Source: Styela clava (taxonomy: Eukaryota; Chordata; Ascidiacea; Stolidobranchia; Styelidae). Taken from it: DNA of 64,000 nucleotides. Where the stretch lies: contig NC_135264.1 in NCBI RefSeq assembly GCF_964204865.1, positions 7,222,001 to 7,286,000 on the forward strand. Direction: 5' to 3'. The notes beneath the pieces are model-generated. The model had not been told where the DNA came from. It did no database searches and worked only from the letters and a program-made list of their open reading frames with translations. This document shows positions 1 to 8,114 of the stretch, in pieces. How positions within the stretch are numbered: the stretch's first letter is position 1; the number at the start of each line of letters is the position of its first letter. Both the position numbers and the translations under genes were made by a program.

Positions 1-56
1 CTTTATCGCCTACAACCATACCACGTTGAATGCACCCGATCTCGTTCGATCTCGGA

Positions 57-71
57 AGTTAAGCAATGTCG
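57..71 (+). promoter_or_regulatory. Intragenic A box of copy 1 (representative)
   Basis: Gene positions 50-64 read AGTTAAGCAATGTCG, aligning with the A box of type 1 polymerase III promoters as known from vertebrate 5S genes. It is present in nearly all copies. Changes inside it recur at 54-57, 60-61, 63 and 64. Confidence 0.8.
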
Positions 72-73
72 GG

Positions 74-79
74 CTCGGT
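74..79 (+). promoter_or_regulatory. Intragenic intermediate element of copy 1 (representative)
   Basis: Gene positions 67-72, CTCGGT, sit where the intermediate element of the TFIIIA-binding internal control region lies. The same bases form helix V with 103-108 (ACCGAG) in the RNA. Confidence 0.65.
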
Positions 80-86
80 TAGTACT

Positions 87-104
87 TGCATGGGTGACCG
101 GCTG
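87..104 (+). promoter_or_regulatory. Intragenic C box of copy 1 (representative)
   Basis: Gene positions 80-97 read TGCATGGGTGACCGGCTG, aligning with the C box bound by TFIIIA zinc fingers in 5S genes. The RNA from this stretch forms helix IV with a GUGA loop (87-90). Relative to human 5S, C82 and G94 are exchanged for G and C, which keeps the pair. Confidence 0.75.
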
Positions 105-125
105 GGAATACCGAGTGTCGTAGGC

Positions 126-129
126 TTTT
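126..129 (+). terminator. T4 polymerase III terminator of copy 1 (representative)
   Basis: Gene positions 119-122 are TTTT directly after the helix I strand GTCGTAGGC, the usual polymerase III stop. The run is T5 in copies with C123T, T8 in nine copies, and broken to TTCT in copies 18, 26 and 34. Confidence 0.85.
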
Positions 130-147
130 CGTCGCCGTTTCATTCGA

Positions 148-161
148 TTTTCCTCTGTTTT
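148..161 (+). terminator. Backup T-runs downstream of copy 1 (representative)
   Basis: Two more T4 runs at 148-151 and 158-161 (unit positions 141-144 and 151-154) recur in nearly every spacer. They would stop polymerase that reads through the first T-run. Backup terminators are common at polymerase III genes; function here is inferred. Confidence 0.5.
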
Positions 162-176
162 CCAACAACTGCGAAA

Positions 177-184
177 TACAAATA
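177..184 (+). promoter_or_regulatory. TATA-like element upstream of copy 2 (representative)
   Basis: TACAAATA lies at -31 to -24 from the gene start and recurs at the same place in almost all spacers. Upstream TATA-like elements near -30 assist 5S transcription in several invertebrates and fungi. Its use here is inferred from position and conservation. Confidence 0.5.
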
Positions 185-207
185 GCCGAATAGACTACTA
201 CTTTATC

Positions 208-316
208 GCCTACAACCATACCACGTTGAATGCACTCGATCTCGGAAGTTAAGCAATGTCGGGCTCGGTTAGTACTTGCATGGGTGACCGGCTGGGAATA
301 CCGAGTGTCGTAGGCT
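208..316 (+). pseudogene. 5S copy 2, short-T form, likely pseudogene
   Basis: Lacks 10 nt of helix III/loop C, leaving CACTCGATCTCGG where the consensus has 23 nt (26-48). The result equals loss of 29-38, or of one unit of a near-perfect internal 10-bp repeat (29-38 and 39-48). The internal promoter is intact and T5 follows, so it may be transcribed, but the RNA should not form the ribosomal protein binding arm. Later short-T copies have the same lesion. Confidence 0.7.
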
Positions 317-397
317 TTTTGTCGCCGTTTCATTCGATTTTGCTCTGTTTTCCAACAACTGCGAAATACAAATAGCCGAATAGACTACTACTTTATC

Positions 398-516
398 GCC
401 TACAACCATACCCCGTTGAATGCACCCGTTATCGTTCGATCTCGGAAGTTAAGCAATGTCAGGCTCGGTTAGTACTTGCATGGGTGACCGGCTGGGAATA
501 CCGAGTGTCGTAGGCT
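398..516 (+). rRNA. 5S rRNA copy 3
   Basis: A16C, A32T, C34A, G64A. The A32T+C34A pair (GTTATC) is a recurring haplotype, and G64A changes the last A-box base. Confidence 0.92.
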
Positions 517-597
517 TTTCGTCGCCGTTTCATTCGATTTTGCTCTGTTTTCCAACAACTGCGAAATACAAATAGCCTAATAGACTACTTCTTTATC

Positions 598-716
598 GCC
601 TACAACCATACCACGTTGAATGCACCCGATCTCGTTCGATCTCGGAAGTTAAGCAATGTCGGGCTCGGTTAGTACTTGCATGGGTGACCGGCTGGGAATA
701 CCGAGTGTCGTAGGCT
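598..716 (+). rRNA. 5S rRNA copy 4
   Basis: Matches consensus. Confidence 0.96.
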
Positions 717-797
717 TTTCGTCGCCGTTTCATTCGATTTTGCTCTGTTTTCCAACAACTGCGAAATACAAATAGCCGAATAGACTAGTACTTTATC

Positions 798-916
798 GCC
801 TACAACCATACCACGTTGAATGCACCCGATCTCGTTCGATCTCGGAAGTTAAGCAATGTCGGGCTCGGTTAGTACTTGCATGGGTGACCGGCTGGGAATA
901 CCGAGTGTCGTAGGCT
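798..916 (+). rRNA. 5S rRNA copy 5
   Basis: Matches consensus; the upstream spacer has GACTAGTAC. Confidence 0.96.
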
Positions 917-997
917 TTTCGTCGCCGTTTCATTCGATTTTGCTCTGTTTTCCAACAACTGCGAAATACAAATAGCCGAATAGACTACTACTTTATC

Positions 998-1116
998 GCC
1001 TACAACCATACCACGTTCAATGCACCCGATCTCGTTCGATCTCGGAAGTTAGGCAATGTCGGGCTCGGTTAGTACTTGCATAGGTGACCGGCTGGGAATA
1101 CCGAGTGTCGTAGGTT
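998..1116 (+). rRNA. 5S rRNA copy 6
   Basis: G21C, A55G, G85A, C118T. Four private changes, one in the A box and one ending helix I, suggest reduced function. Confidence 0.88.
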
Positions 1117-1197
1117 TTTCGTCGCCGTTTCGTTCGATTTTGCTCTGTTTTCCAACAACTGCGAAATACAAATAGCCGAATAGACTACTACTTTATC

Positions 1198-1315
1198 GCC
1201 TACAACCATACCACGTTGAATGCACCCGATCTCGTCGATCTCGGAAGTTAAGCAATGTCGGGTTCGGTTAGTACTTGCATGGGTGACCGGCTGAGAATAC
1301 CGAGTGTCGTAAGCT
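1198..1315 (+). rRNA. 5S rRNA copy 7 (1-nt deletion)
   Basis: One T of 38-39 lost, C67T, G98A, G116A. Founder-type example of a linked haplotype that also has CGTCGTCG and GCTGTG in its spacer. Confidence 0.87.
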
Positions 1316-1396
1316 TTTCGTCGTCGTTTCATTCGATTTTGCTGTGTTTTCTAACAACTGCGAAATATAAATAGCCGAATAGACTACTACTTCATC

Positions 1397-1515
1397 GCCT
1401 ACAACCATACCACGTTGAATGCTCCCGATCTTGTTCGATCTCGGAAGTTAAGCAATGTCGGGCTTGGTTAGAACTTGCATGGGTGACCGGCTGGGAATAC
1501 CGAGTGTCGTAGGCT
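1397..1515 (+). rRNA. 5S rRNA copy 8
   Basis: A27T, C36T, C69T (a recurring trio), T76A. Confidence 0.92.
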
Positions 1516-1596
1516 TTTCGTCGCCGTTTCATTCGATTTTGCTCTGTTTTCCAACAACTGCGAAATACAAATAGCCGAATAGACTACTACTTTATC

Positions 1597-1715
1597 GCCT
1601 ACAACCATACCACGGTGAATGCCCCCGATCTCGTTCGATTTCGGAAGTTAAGCAATGTCGGGCTCGGTGAGTACTTGCATGGGTGACCGGCTGGGAATAC
1701 CGAGTGTCGTAGGCT
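1597..1715 (+). rRNA. 5S rRNA copy 9
   Basis: T19G, A27C, C44T, T73G. T19G breaks the T19-A59 pair of helix II. Confidence 0.9.
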
Positions 1716-1796
1716 TTTCGTCGCCGTTTCATTCGATTTTGCTCTGTTTTCCAACAACTGCGAAATACAAATAGCCGAATAGACTACTACTTTATT

Positions 1797-1914
1797 GCCT
1801 ACAACCATACCACGTTGAATGCACCCGATCTCGTCGATCTCGGAAGTTAAGCAATGTCGGGTTTGGTTAGTACTTGCATGGGTGACCGGCTGGGAATACC
1901 GAGTGTCGTAAGCT
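1797..1914 (+). rRNA. 5S rRNA copy 10 (1-nt deletion)
   Basis: One T of 38-39 lost, C67T, C69T, G116A. Confidence 0.87.
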
Positions 1915-1995
1915 TTTCGTCGTCGTTTCATTCGATTTTGCTGTGTTTTCTAACAACTGCGAAATACAAATAGCCGAATAGACTACTACTTCATC

Positions 1996-2114
1996 GCCTA
2001 CAACCATACCACGTTGAATGCTCCCGATCTTGTTCGATCTCGGAAGTTAAGCAATGTCGGGCTTGGTTAGTACTTGCATGGGTGACCGGCTGGGAATACC
2101 GAGTGTCGTAGGCT
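1996..2114 (+). rRNA. 5S rRNA copy 11
   Basis: A27T, C36T, C69T. Confidence 0.94.
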
Positions 2115-2195
2115 TTTCGTCGCCGTTTCATTCGATTTTGCTCTGTTTTCTAACAACTGCGAAATACAAATAGCCGAATAGACTACTACTTTATC

Positions 2196-2314
2196 GCCTA
2201 CAACCATACCACGGTGAATGCACCCGATCTCGTTCGATCTCGGAAGTTAAGCAATGTCGGGCTCGGTTAGTACTTGCATGGGTGACCGGCTGGGAATACC
2301 GAGTGTCGTAGGCT
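2196..2314 (+). rRNA. 5S rRNA copy 12
   Basis: T19G. Confidence 0.94.
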
Positions 2315-2395
2315 TTTCCTCGCCGTTTCATTCGATTTTGCTCTGTTTTCCAACAGCTGCGAAATACAAATAGCCGAATAGACTACTACTTTATT

Positions 2396-2514
2396 GCCTA
2401 CAACCATACCACGTTGAATGCACCCGATCTCGTTCGATCTCGGAAGTTAAGAAATGTCGGGCTCGGTTAGTACTTGCATGGGTGACCGGCTGGGAATACC
2501 GAGTGTCGTAGGCT
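2396..2514 (+). rRNA. 5S rRNA copy 13
   Basis: C57A in the A box. Followed by a T8 terminator and a diverged spacer (CCGTTCCATTCG), 4 bp longer than usual. Confidence 0.92.
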
Positions 2515-2599
2515 TTTTTTTCGTCGCCGTTCCATTCGTTTTTTCTCTGTTTTCTAACAACTGCAAAATGCAAATAGCAGAACAGACTACTACTTTATC

Positions 2600-2718
2600 G
2601 ACTACAACCATACCACGTTGAATGCACCCGATCTCGTTCGATCTCGGAAGTTAAGCAATGTCGGGCTCGGTTAGTACTTGCATGGGTGACCGGCTGGGAA
2701 TACCGAGTGTCGTAGGCT
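2600..2718 (+). rRNA. 5S rRNA copy 14
   Basis: C2A, opening the second base pair of helix I. Confidence 0.93.
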
Positions 2719-2799
2719 TTTCGTCGCCGCTTCATTCGATTTTGCTCTGTTTTCCAACAACTGCAAAATACAAATAGCCGAATAGACTACTACTTTATC

Positions 2800-2918
2800 G
2801 CCTACAACCATACCACGTTGAATGCACCCGATCTCGTTCGATCTCGGAAGTTAAGCAATGTCGGGCTCGGTTAGTACTTGCATGGGTGACCGGCTGGGAA
2901 TATCGAGTGTCGTAGGAT
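2800..2918 (+). rRNA. 5S rRNA copy 15
   Basis: C104T, C118A. Confidence 0.93.
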
Positions 2919-2999
2919 TTTCGTCGCCGTTTCATTCGATTTTGCTCTGTTTTCCAACAACTGCGAAATACAAATAGCCGAATAGACTACTACTTTATC

Positions 3000-3118
3000 G
3001 CCTACAACCATACCACGTTGAATGCACCCGATCTCGTTCGATCTCGGAAGTTAAGCAATTTCGGGCTCGGTTAGTACTTGCATGGGTGACCGGCTGCGAA
3101 TACCGAGTGTCGTAGGCT
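3000..3118 (+). rRNA. 5S rRNA copy 16
   Basis: G61T, G98C. Confidence 0.93.
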
Positions 3119-3199
3119 TTTCGTCGCCGTTTCATTCGATTTTGCTCTGTTTTCCAACAACTGCGAAATACAAATAGCCGAATAGACTACTACTTTATC

Positions 3200-3318
3200 G
3201 CCTACAACCATACCACGTTGAATGCACCCGATCTCGTTCGATCTCGGAAGTTAAGCAATGTCGGGCTCGGTTAGTACTTGCATGGGTGACCGGCTGGGAA
3301 TACCGAGTGTCGTAGGCT
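3200..3318 (+). rRNA. 5S rRNA copy 17
   Basis: Matches consensus; T5. Confidence 0.96.
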
Positions 3319-3399
3319 TTTTGTCGCCGTTTCATTCGATTTTGCTCTGTTTTCCAACAACTGCGAAATACAAATAGCCGAATAGACTACTACTTTATC

Positions 3400-3518
3400 G
3401 CCTACAACCATACCACGTTGAATGCACCCGATCTCGTTCGATCTCGGAAGTTAAGCAATGTCGGGCTCGGTTAGTACTTGCATGGGTGACCGGCTGGGAA
3501 TACCGAGTGTCGTAGGCT
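3400..3518 (+). rRNA. 5S rRNA copy 18
   Basis: Gene matches consensus, but the first T-run is broken (TTCT). Termination would depend on later T-runs. Confidence 0.94.
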
Positions 3519-3599
3519 TCTCGTCGCCGTTTCATTCGAGTTTGCTCTGTTTTCCAACAACTGCGAGATACAAATAGCCGAATAGACTACTACTTTATC

Positions 3600-3718
3600 G
3601 CCTACAACCATACCACGTTGAATGCACCCGATCTCGTTCGATCTCGGAAGTTAAGCAATGTCGGGCTCGGTTAGTACTTGCATGGGTGACCGGCTGGGAA
3701 TACCGAGTGTCGTAGGCT
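3600..3718 (+). rRNA. 5S rRNA copy 19
   Basis: Matches consensus; T5. Confidence 0.96.
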
Positions 3719-3799
3719 TTTTGTCGCCGTTTCATTCGATTTTGCTCTGTTTTCCAACAACTGCGAAATACAAATAGCCGAATAGACTACTACTTTATC

Positions 3800-3918
3800 G
3801 CCTACAACCATACCACGTTGAATGCACCCGTTATCGTTCGATCTCGGAAGTTAAGCAATGTCGGGCTCGGTTAGTACTTGCATGGGTGACCGGCTGGGAA
3901 TACCGAGTGTCGTAGGCT
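3800..3918 (+). rRNA. 5S rRNA copy 20
   Basis: A32T, C34A. Confidence 0.94.
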
Positions 3919-3999
3919 TTTCGTCGCCGTTTCATTCGATTTTGCTCTGTTTTCCAACAACTGCGAAATACAAATAGCCGAATAGACTACTACTTTATC

Positions 4000-4118
4000 G
4001 CCTACAACCATACCACGTTGAATGCACCCGATCTCGTTCGATCTCGGAAGTTAAGCAATGTCGGGCTCGGTTAGTACTTGCATGGGTGACCGGCTGGGAA
4101 TACCGAGTGTCGTAGGCT
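4000..4118 (+). rRNA. 5S rRNA copy 21
   Basis: Matches consensus; T5. Confidence 0.96.
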
Positions 4119-4199
4119 TTTTGTCGCCGTTTCATTCGATTTTGCTCTGTTTTCCAACAACTGCGAAATACAAATAGCCGAATAGACTACTACTTTATC

Positions 4200-4318
4200 G
4201 CCTACAACCATACCACGTTGAATGCACCCGATCTCGTTCGATCTCGGAAGTTAAGCAATGTCGGGCTCGGTTAGTACTTGCATGGGTGACCGGCTGGGAA
4301 TACCGAGTGTCGTAGGCT
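4200..4318 (+). rRNA. 5S rRNA copy 22
   Basis: Matches consensus. Confidence 0.96.
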
Positions 4319-4399
4319 TTTCGTCGCCGTTTCGTTCGATTTTGCTCTGTTTTCCAACAACTGCGAAATACAAATAGCTGAATAGACTACTACTTTATC

Positions 4400-4517
4400 G
4401 CCTACAACCATACCACGTTGAATGCACCCGATCTCGTCGATCTCGGAAGTTAAGCAATGTCGGGTTCGGTTAGTACTTGCATGGGTGACCGGCTGGGAAT
4501 ACCGGGTGTCGTAAGCT
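4400..4517 (+). rRNA. 5S rRNA copy 23 (1-nt deletion)
   Basis: One T of 38-39 lost, C67T, A107G, G116A. Confidence 0.87.
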
Positions 4518-4598
4518 TTTCGTCGTCGTTTCATTCGATTTTGCTGTGTTTTCTAACAACTGCGAAATACAAATAGCCGAATAGACTACTACTTCATC

Positions 4599-4717
4599 GC
4601 CTACAACCATACCACGTTGAATGCACCCGTTATCGTTCGATCTCGGAAGTTAAGCAATGTCGGGCTCGGTTAGTACTTGCATGGGTGACCGGCTGGGAAT
4701 ACCGAGTGTCGTAGGCT
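4599..4717 (+). rRNA. 5S rRNA copy 24
   Basis: A32T, C34A. Confidence 0.94.
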
Positions 4718-4798
4718 TTTCGTCGCCGTTTCATTCGATTTTGCTCTGTTTTCCAACAACTGCGAAATACAAATAGCCGAATAGACTGCTACTTTATC

Positions 4799-4917
4799 GC
4801 CTACAACCATACCACGTTGAATGCACCCGATCTCGTTCGATCTCGGAAGTTAAGCAATGTCGGGCTCGGTTAGTACTTGCATGGGTGACCGGCTGGGAAT
4901 ACCGAGTGTCGTAGGCT
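4799..4917 (+). rRNA. 5S rRNA copy 25
   Basis: Matches consensus; T5. Confidence 0.96.
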
Positions 4918-4998
4918 TTTTGTCGCCGTTTCATTCGATTTTGCTCTGTTTTCCAACAACTGCGAAATACAAATAGCCGAATAGACTACTACTTTATC

Positions 4999-5117
4999 GC
5001 CTACAACTTTACCACGTTGAATGCACCCGATCTCGTTCGATCTCGGAAGTTAAGCAATGTCGGGCTCGGTTAGTACTTGCATGGGTGACCGGCTGGGAAT
5101 ACCGAGTGTCGTAGGCT
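4999..5117 (+). rRNA. 5S rRNA copy 26
   Basis: C10T, A11T; first T-run broken (TTCT). Confidence 0.92.
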
Positions 5118-5198
5118 TCTCGTCGCCGTTTCATTCGATTTTGCTCTGTTTTCCAACAACTGCGAAATACAAATAGCCGAATAGACTACTACTTTATC

Positions 5199-5317
5199 GC
5201 CTACAACCATACCACGTTGAATGCACCCGATCTCGTTCGATCTCGGAAGTTAAGCAATGTCGGGCTCGGTTAGTACTTGCATGGGTGACCGGCTGGGAAT
5301 ACCGAGTGTCGTAGGCT
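5199..5317 (+). rRNA. 5S rRNA copy 27
   Basis: Matches consensus. Confidence 0.96.
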
Positions 5318-5398
5318 TTTCGTCGCCGTTTCATTCGATTTTGCTCTGTTTTCCAACAACTGCGAAATACAAATAGCCGAATAGACTACTACTTTATC

Positions 5399-5517
5399 GC
5401 CTACAACCATACCACGTTGAATGCACCCGATCTCGTTCGATCTCGGAAGTTAAGCAATGTCGGGCTCGGTTAGTACTTGCATGGGTGACCGGCTGGGAAT
5501 ACCGAGTGTCGTAGGCT
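5399..5517 (+). rRNA. 5S rRNA copy 28
   Basis: Matches consensus; T5. Confidence 0.96.
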
Positions 5518-5598
5518 TTTTGTCGCCGTTTCATTCGATTTTGCTCTGTTTTCCAACAATTGCGAAATACAAATAGCCGAATAGACTACTACTTTATC

Positions 5599-5717
5599 GC
5601 CTACAACCATACCACGTTGAATGCACCCGATCTCGTTCGATCTCGGAAGTTAAGCAACTTCGGGCTCGGTTAGTACTTGCATTGGTGACCGGCTGGGAAT
5701 ACCGAGTGTCGTAGGCT
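5599..5717 (+). rRNA. 5S rRNA copy 29
   Basis: T60C, G61T, G85T. T60C turns the G18-T60 wobble into G-C, while G61T breaks C17-G61. Confidence 0.91.
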
Positions 5718-5798
5718 TTTCGTCGCCGTTTCATTCGATTTTGCTCTGTTTTCCAACAACTGCGAAATACAAATAGCCGAATAGACTACTACTTTATC

Positions 5799-5917
5799 GC
5801 CTACAATCACACCACGTTGAATGCACCCGATCTCGTTCGATCTCGGAAGTTAAGCAATGTCGGGCTCGGTTAGTACTTGCATGGGTGACCGGCTGGGAAT
5901 ACCGAGTGTCGTAGGCT
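5799..5917 (+). rRNA. 5S rRNA copy 30
   Basis: C9T, T12C. Confidence 0.93.
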
Positions 5918-5998
5918 TTTCGTCGCCGTTTCGTTCGATTTTGCTCTGTTTTCCAACAACTGCGAAATACAAATAGCTGAATAGACTACTACTTTATC

Positions 5999-6116
5999 GC
6001 CTACAACCATACCACGTTGAATGCACCCGATCTCGTCGATCTCGGAAGTTAAGCAATGTCGGGTTCGGTTAGTACTTGCATGGGTGACCGGCTGGGAATA
6101 CCGGGTGTCGTAAGCT
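5999..6116 (+). rRNA. 5S rRNA copy 31 (1-nt deletion)
   Basis: One T of 38-39 lost, C67T, A107G, G116A; same gene as copy 23. Confidence 0.87.
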
Positions 6117-6197
6117 TTTCGTCGTCGTTTCATTCGATTTTGCTGTGTTTTCTAACAACTGCAAAATACAAATAGCCGAATAGACTACTACTTCATC

Positions 6198-6316
6198 GCC
6201 TACAACCATACCACGTTGAATGCACCCGTTATCGTTCGATCTCGGAAGTTAAGCAATGTCGGGCTCGGTTAGTACTTGCATGGGTGACCGGCTGGGAATA
6301 CCGAGTGTCGTAGGCT
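6198..6316 (+). rRNA. 5S rRNA copy 32
   Basis: A32T, C34A. Confidence 0.94.
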
Positions 6317-6397
6317 TTTCGTCGCCGTTTCATTCGATTTTGCTCTGTTTTCCAACAACTGCGAAATACAAATAGCCGAATAGACTGCTACTTTATC

Positions 6398-6516
6398 GCC
6401 TACAACCATACCACGTTGAATGCACCCGATCTCGTTCGATCTCGGAAGTTAAGCAATGTCGGGCTCGGTTAGTACTTGCATGGGTGACCGGCTGGGAATA
6501 CCGAGTGTCGTAGGCT
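6398..6516 (+). rRNA. 5S rRNA copy 33
   Basis: Matches consensus; T5. Confidence 0.96.
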
Positions 6517-6597
6517 TTTTGTCGCCGTTTCATTCGATTTTGCTCTGTTTTCCAACAACTGCGAAATACAAATAGCCGAATAGACTACTACTTTATC

Positions 6598-6716
6598 GCC
6601 TACAACTTTACCACGTTGAATGCACCCGATCTCGTTCGATCTCGGAAGTTAAGCAATGTCGGGCTCGGTTAGTACTTGCATGGGTGACCGGCTGGGAATA
6701 CCGAGTGTCGTAGGCT
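6598..6716 (+). rRNA. 5S rRNA copy 34
   Basis: C10T, A11T; first T-run broken (TTCT), as in copy 26. Confidence 0.92.
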
Positions 6717-6797
6717 TCTCGTCGCCGTTTCATTCGATTTTGCTCTGTTTTCCAACAACTGCGAAATACAAATAGCCGAATAGACTACTACTTTATC

Positions 6798-6916
6798 GCC
6801 TACAACCATACCACGTTGAATGCACCCGATCTCGTTCGATCTCGGAAGTTAAGCAATGTCGGGCTCGGTTAGTACTTGCATGGGTGACCGGCTGGGAATA
6901 CCGAGTGTCGTAGGCT
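6798..6916 (+). rRNA. 5S rRNA copy 35
   Basis: Matches consensus. Confidence 0.96.
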
Positions 6917-6997
6917 TTTCGTCGCCGTTTCATTCGATTTTGCTCTGTTTTCCAACAACTGCGAAATACAAATAGCCGAATAGACTACTACTTTATC

Positions 6998-7115
6998 GCC
7001 TACAACCATACCACGTTGAATGCACCCGATCTCGTCGATCTCGGAAGTTAAGCAATGTCGGGTTCGGTTAGTACTTGCATGAGTGACCGGCTGGGAATAC
7101 CGAGTGTCGTAAGCT
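6998..7115 (+). rRNA. 5S rRNA copy 36 (1-nt deletion)
   Basis: One T of 38-39 lost, C67T, G86A, G116A. Confidence 0.87.
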
Positions 7116-7196
7116 TTTCGTCGTCGTTTCATTCGATTTTGCTGTGTTTTCTAACAACTGCGAAATACAAATAGCCGAATAGACTACTACTTCATC

Positions 7197-7315
7197 GCCT
7201 ACAACCATACCACGTTGAATGCTCCCGATCTTGTTCGATCTCGGAAGTTAAGCAATGTCGGGCTTGGTTAGTACTTGCATGGGTGACCGGCTGGGAATAC
7301 CGACTGTCGTAGGCT
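7197..7315 (+). rRNA. 5S rRNA copy 37
   Basis: A27T, C36T, C69T, G108C. Confidence 0.92.
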
Positions 7316-7396
7316 TTTCGTCGCCGTTTCATTCGATTTTGCTCTGTTTTCCAACAACTGCGAAATACAAATAGCCGAATAGACTACTACTTTATC

Positions 7397-7515
7397 GCCT
7401 ACAACCATACCACGGTGAATGCACCCGATCTCGTTCGATTTCGGAAGTTAAGCAATGTCGGGTTCGGTTAGTACTTGCATGGGTGACCGGCTGGGAATAC
7501 CGAGTGTCGTAGGCT
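7397..7515 (+). rRNA. 5S rRNA copy 38
   Basis: T19G, C44T, C67T. Confidence 0.92.
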
Positions 7516-7596
7516 TTTCGTCGCCGTTTCATTCGATTTTGCTCTGTTTTCCAACAACTGCGAAATACAAATAGCCGAATAGACTACTACTTTATT

Positions 7597-7714
7597 GCCT
7601 ACAACCATACCACGTTGAATGCACCCGATCTCGTCGATCTCGGAAGTTAAGCAATGTCGGGTTCGGTTAGTACTTGCATGGGTGACCGGCTGGGAATACC
7701 GAGTGTCGTAAGCT
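7597..7714 (+). rRNA. 5S rRNA copy 39 (1-nt deletion)
   Basis: One T of 38-39 lost, C67T, G116A. Confidence 0.87.
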
Positions 7715-7795
7715 TTTCGTCGTCGTTTCATTCGATTTTGCTGTGTTTTCTAACAACTGCGAAATACAAATAGCCGAATAGACAACTACTTCATC

Positions 7796-7914
7796 TCCTA
7801 CAACCATACCACGTTGAATGCTCCCGATCTTGTTCGATCTCGGAAGTTAAGCAATGTCGGGCTTGGTTAGTACTTGCATGGGTGACCGGCTGGGAATACC
7901 GAGTGTCGTAGGCT
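7796..7914 (+). rRNA. 5S rRNA copy 40
   Basis: G1T, A27T, C36T, C69T. Confidence 0.92.
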
Positions 7915-7995
7915 TTTCGTCGCCGTTTCATTCGATTTTGCTCTGTTTTCTAACAACTGCGAAATACAAATAGCCGAATAGACTACTACTTTATC

Positions 7996-8114
7996 GCCTA
8001 CAACCATACCACGGTGAATGCACCCGATCTCGTTCGATCTCGGAAGTTAAGCAATGTCGGGCTCGGTTAGTACTTGCATGGGTGACCGGCTGGGAATACC
8101 GAGTGTCGTAGGCT
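7996..8114 (+). rRNA. 5S rRNA copy 41
   Basis: T19G; spacer CTTCGCCATTTC. Confidence 0.94.

Larger units (their letters stand above)
8..126 (+). rRNA. 5S rRNA copy 1
   Basis: Structural RNA of the large ribosomal subunit, made by RNA polymerase III and normally bound by TFIIIA and ribosomal proteins uL18 and uL5. The 119-nt sequence equals the array consensus. Helix I pairs 1-9 with 110-118 (one A7/C112 mismatch), helix II 16-20 with 58-62, and helix V 67-72 with 103-108. Helix IV is G81-C95, C82-G94, T84-G93, G85-C92, G86-C91 around GUGA. The start was placed at the first helix I base and the end at the first T of the T-run; the mature RNA could end 1-2 nt later. The A, intermediate and C box promoter parts are all inside. 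The spacer has one G-to-C change (TTTCCTCTG). Confidence 0.97.
1198..2395 (+). repeat. Segmental repeat A1 (copies 7-12)
   Basis: Six units with the same order of variants and the same total length (1,198 bp) as 6998-8195, 5.8 kb away. A few single-base differences show it is older than the near-identical duplications further on. Confidence 0.85.
4400..5398 (+). repeat. Segmental repeat B1 (copies 23-27)
   Basis: Matches 5999-6997 (offset 1,599 bp), sharing A107G+G116A, then A32T+C34A, then C10T+A11T with a TTCT terminator. Confidence 0.9.
5999..6997 (+). repeat. Segmental repeat B2 (copies 31-35)
   Basis: Partner of 4400-5398. Confidence 0.9.

Noticed and set aside
127-207. A spliced-leader, U-snRNA or tRNA gene in the spacer.
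   Set aside because: At 81 bp and T-rich, it shows no cloverleaf, Sm-site arrangement or leader-like sequence.
79-333. About sixty minus-strand reading frames of 60-150 codons with nearly identical products, repeated through the window.
   Set aside because: They are antisense to 5S genes and arise because the repeat unit leaves a stop-free frame; a 10-nt or 1-nt loss shifts frames and lengthens some. They span gene, terminator and promoter and have no protein-like features.
2514-2599. T8 spacers as possible transposon insertion scars.
   Set aside because: Only 4 bp longer than normal, with no target-site duplication or inverted repeat; a T-run expansion with nearby substitutions explains them.
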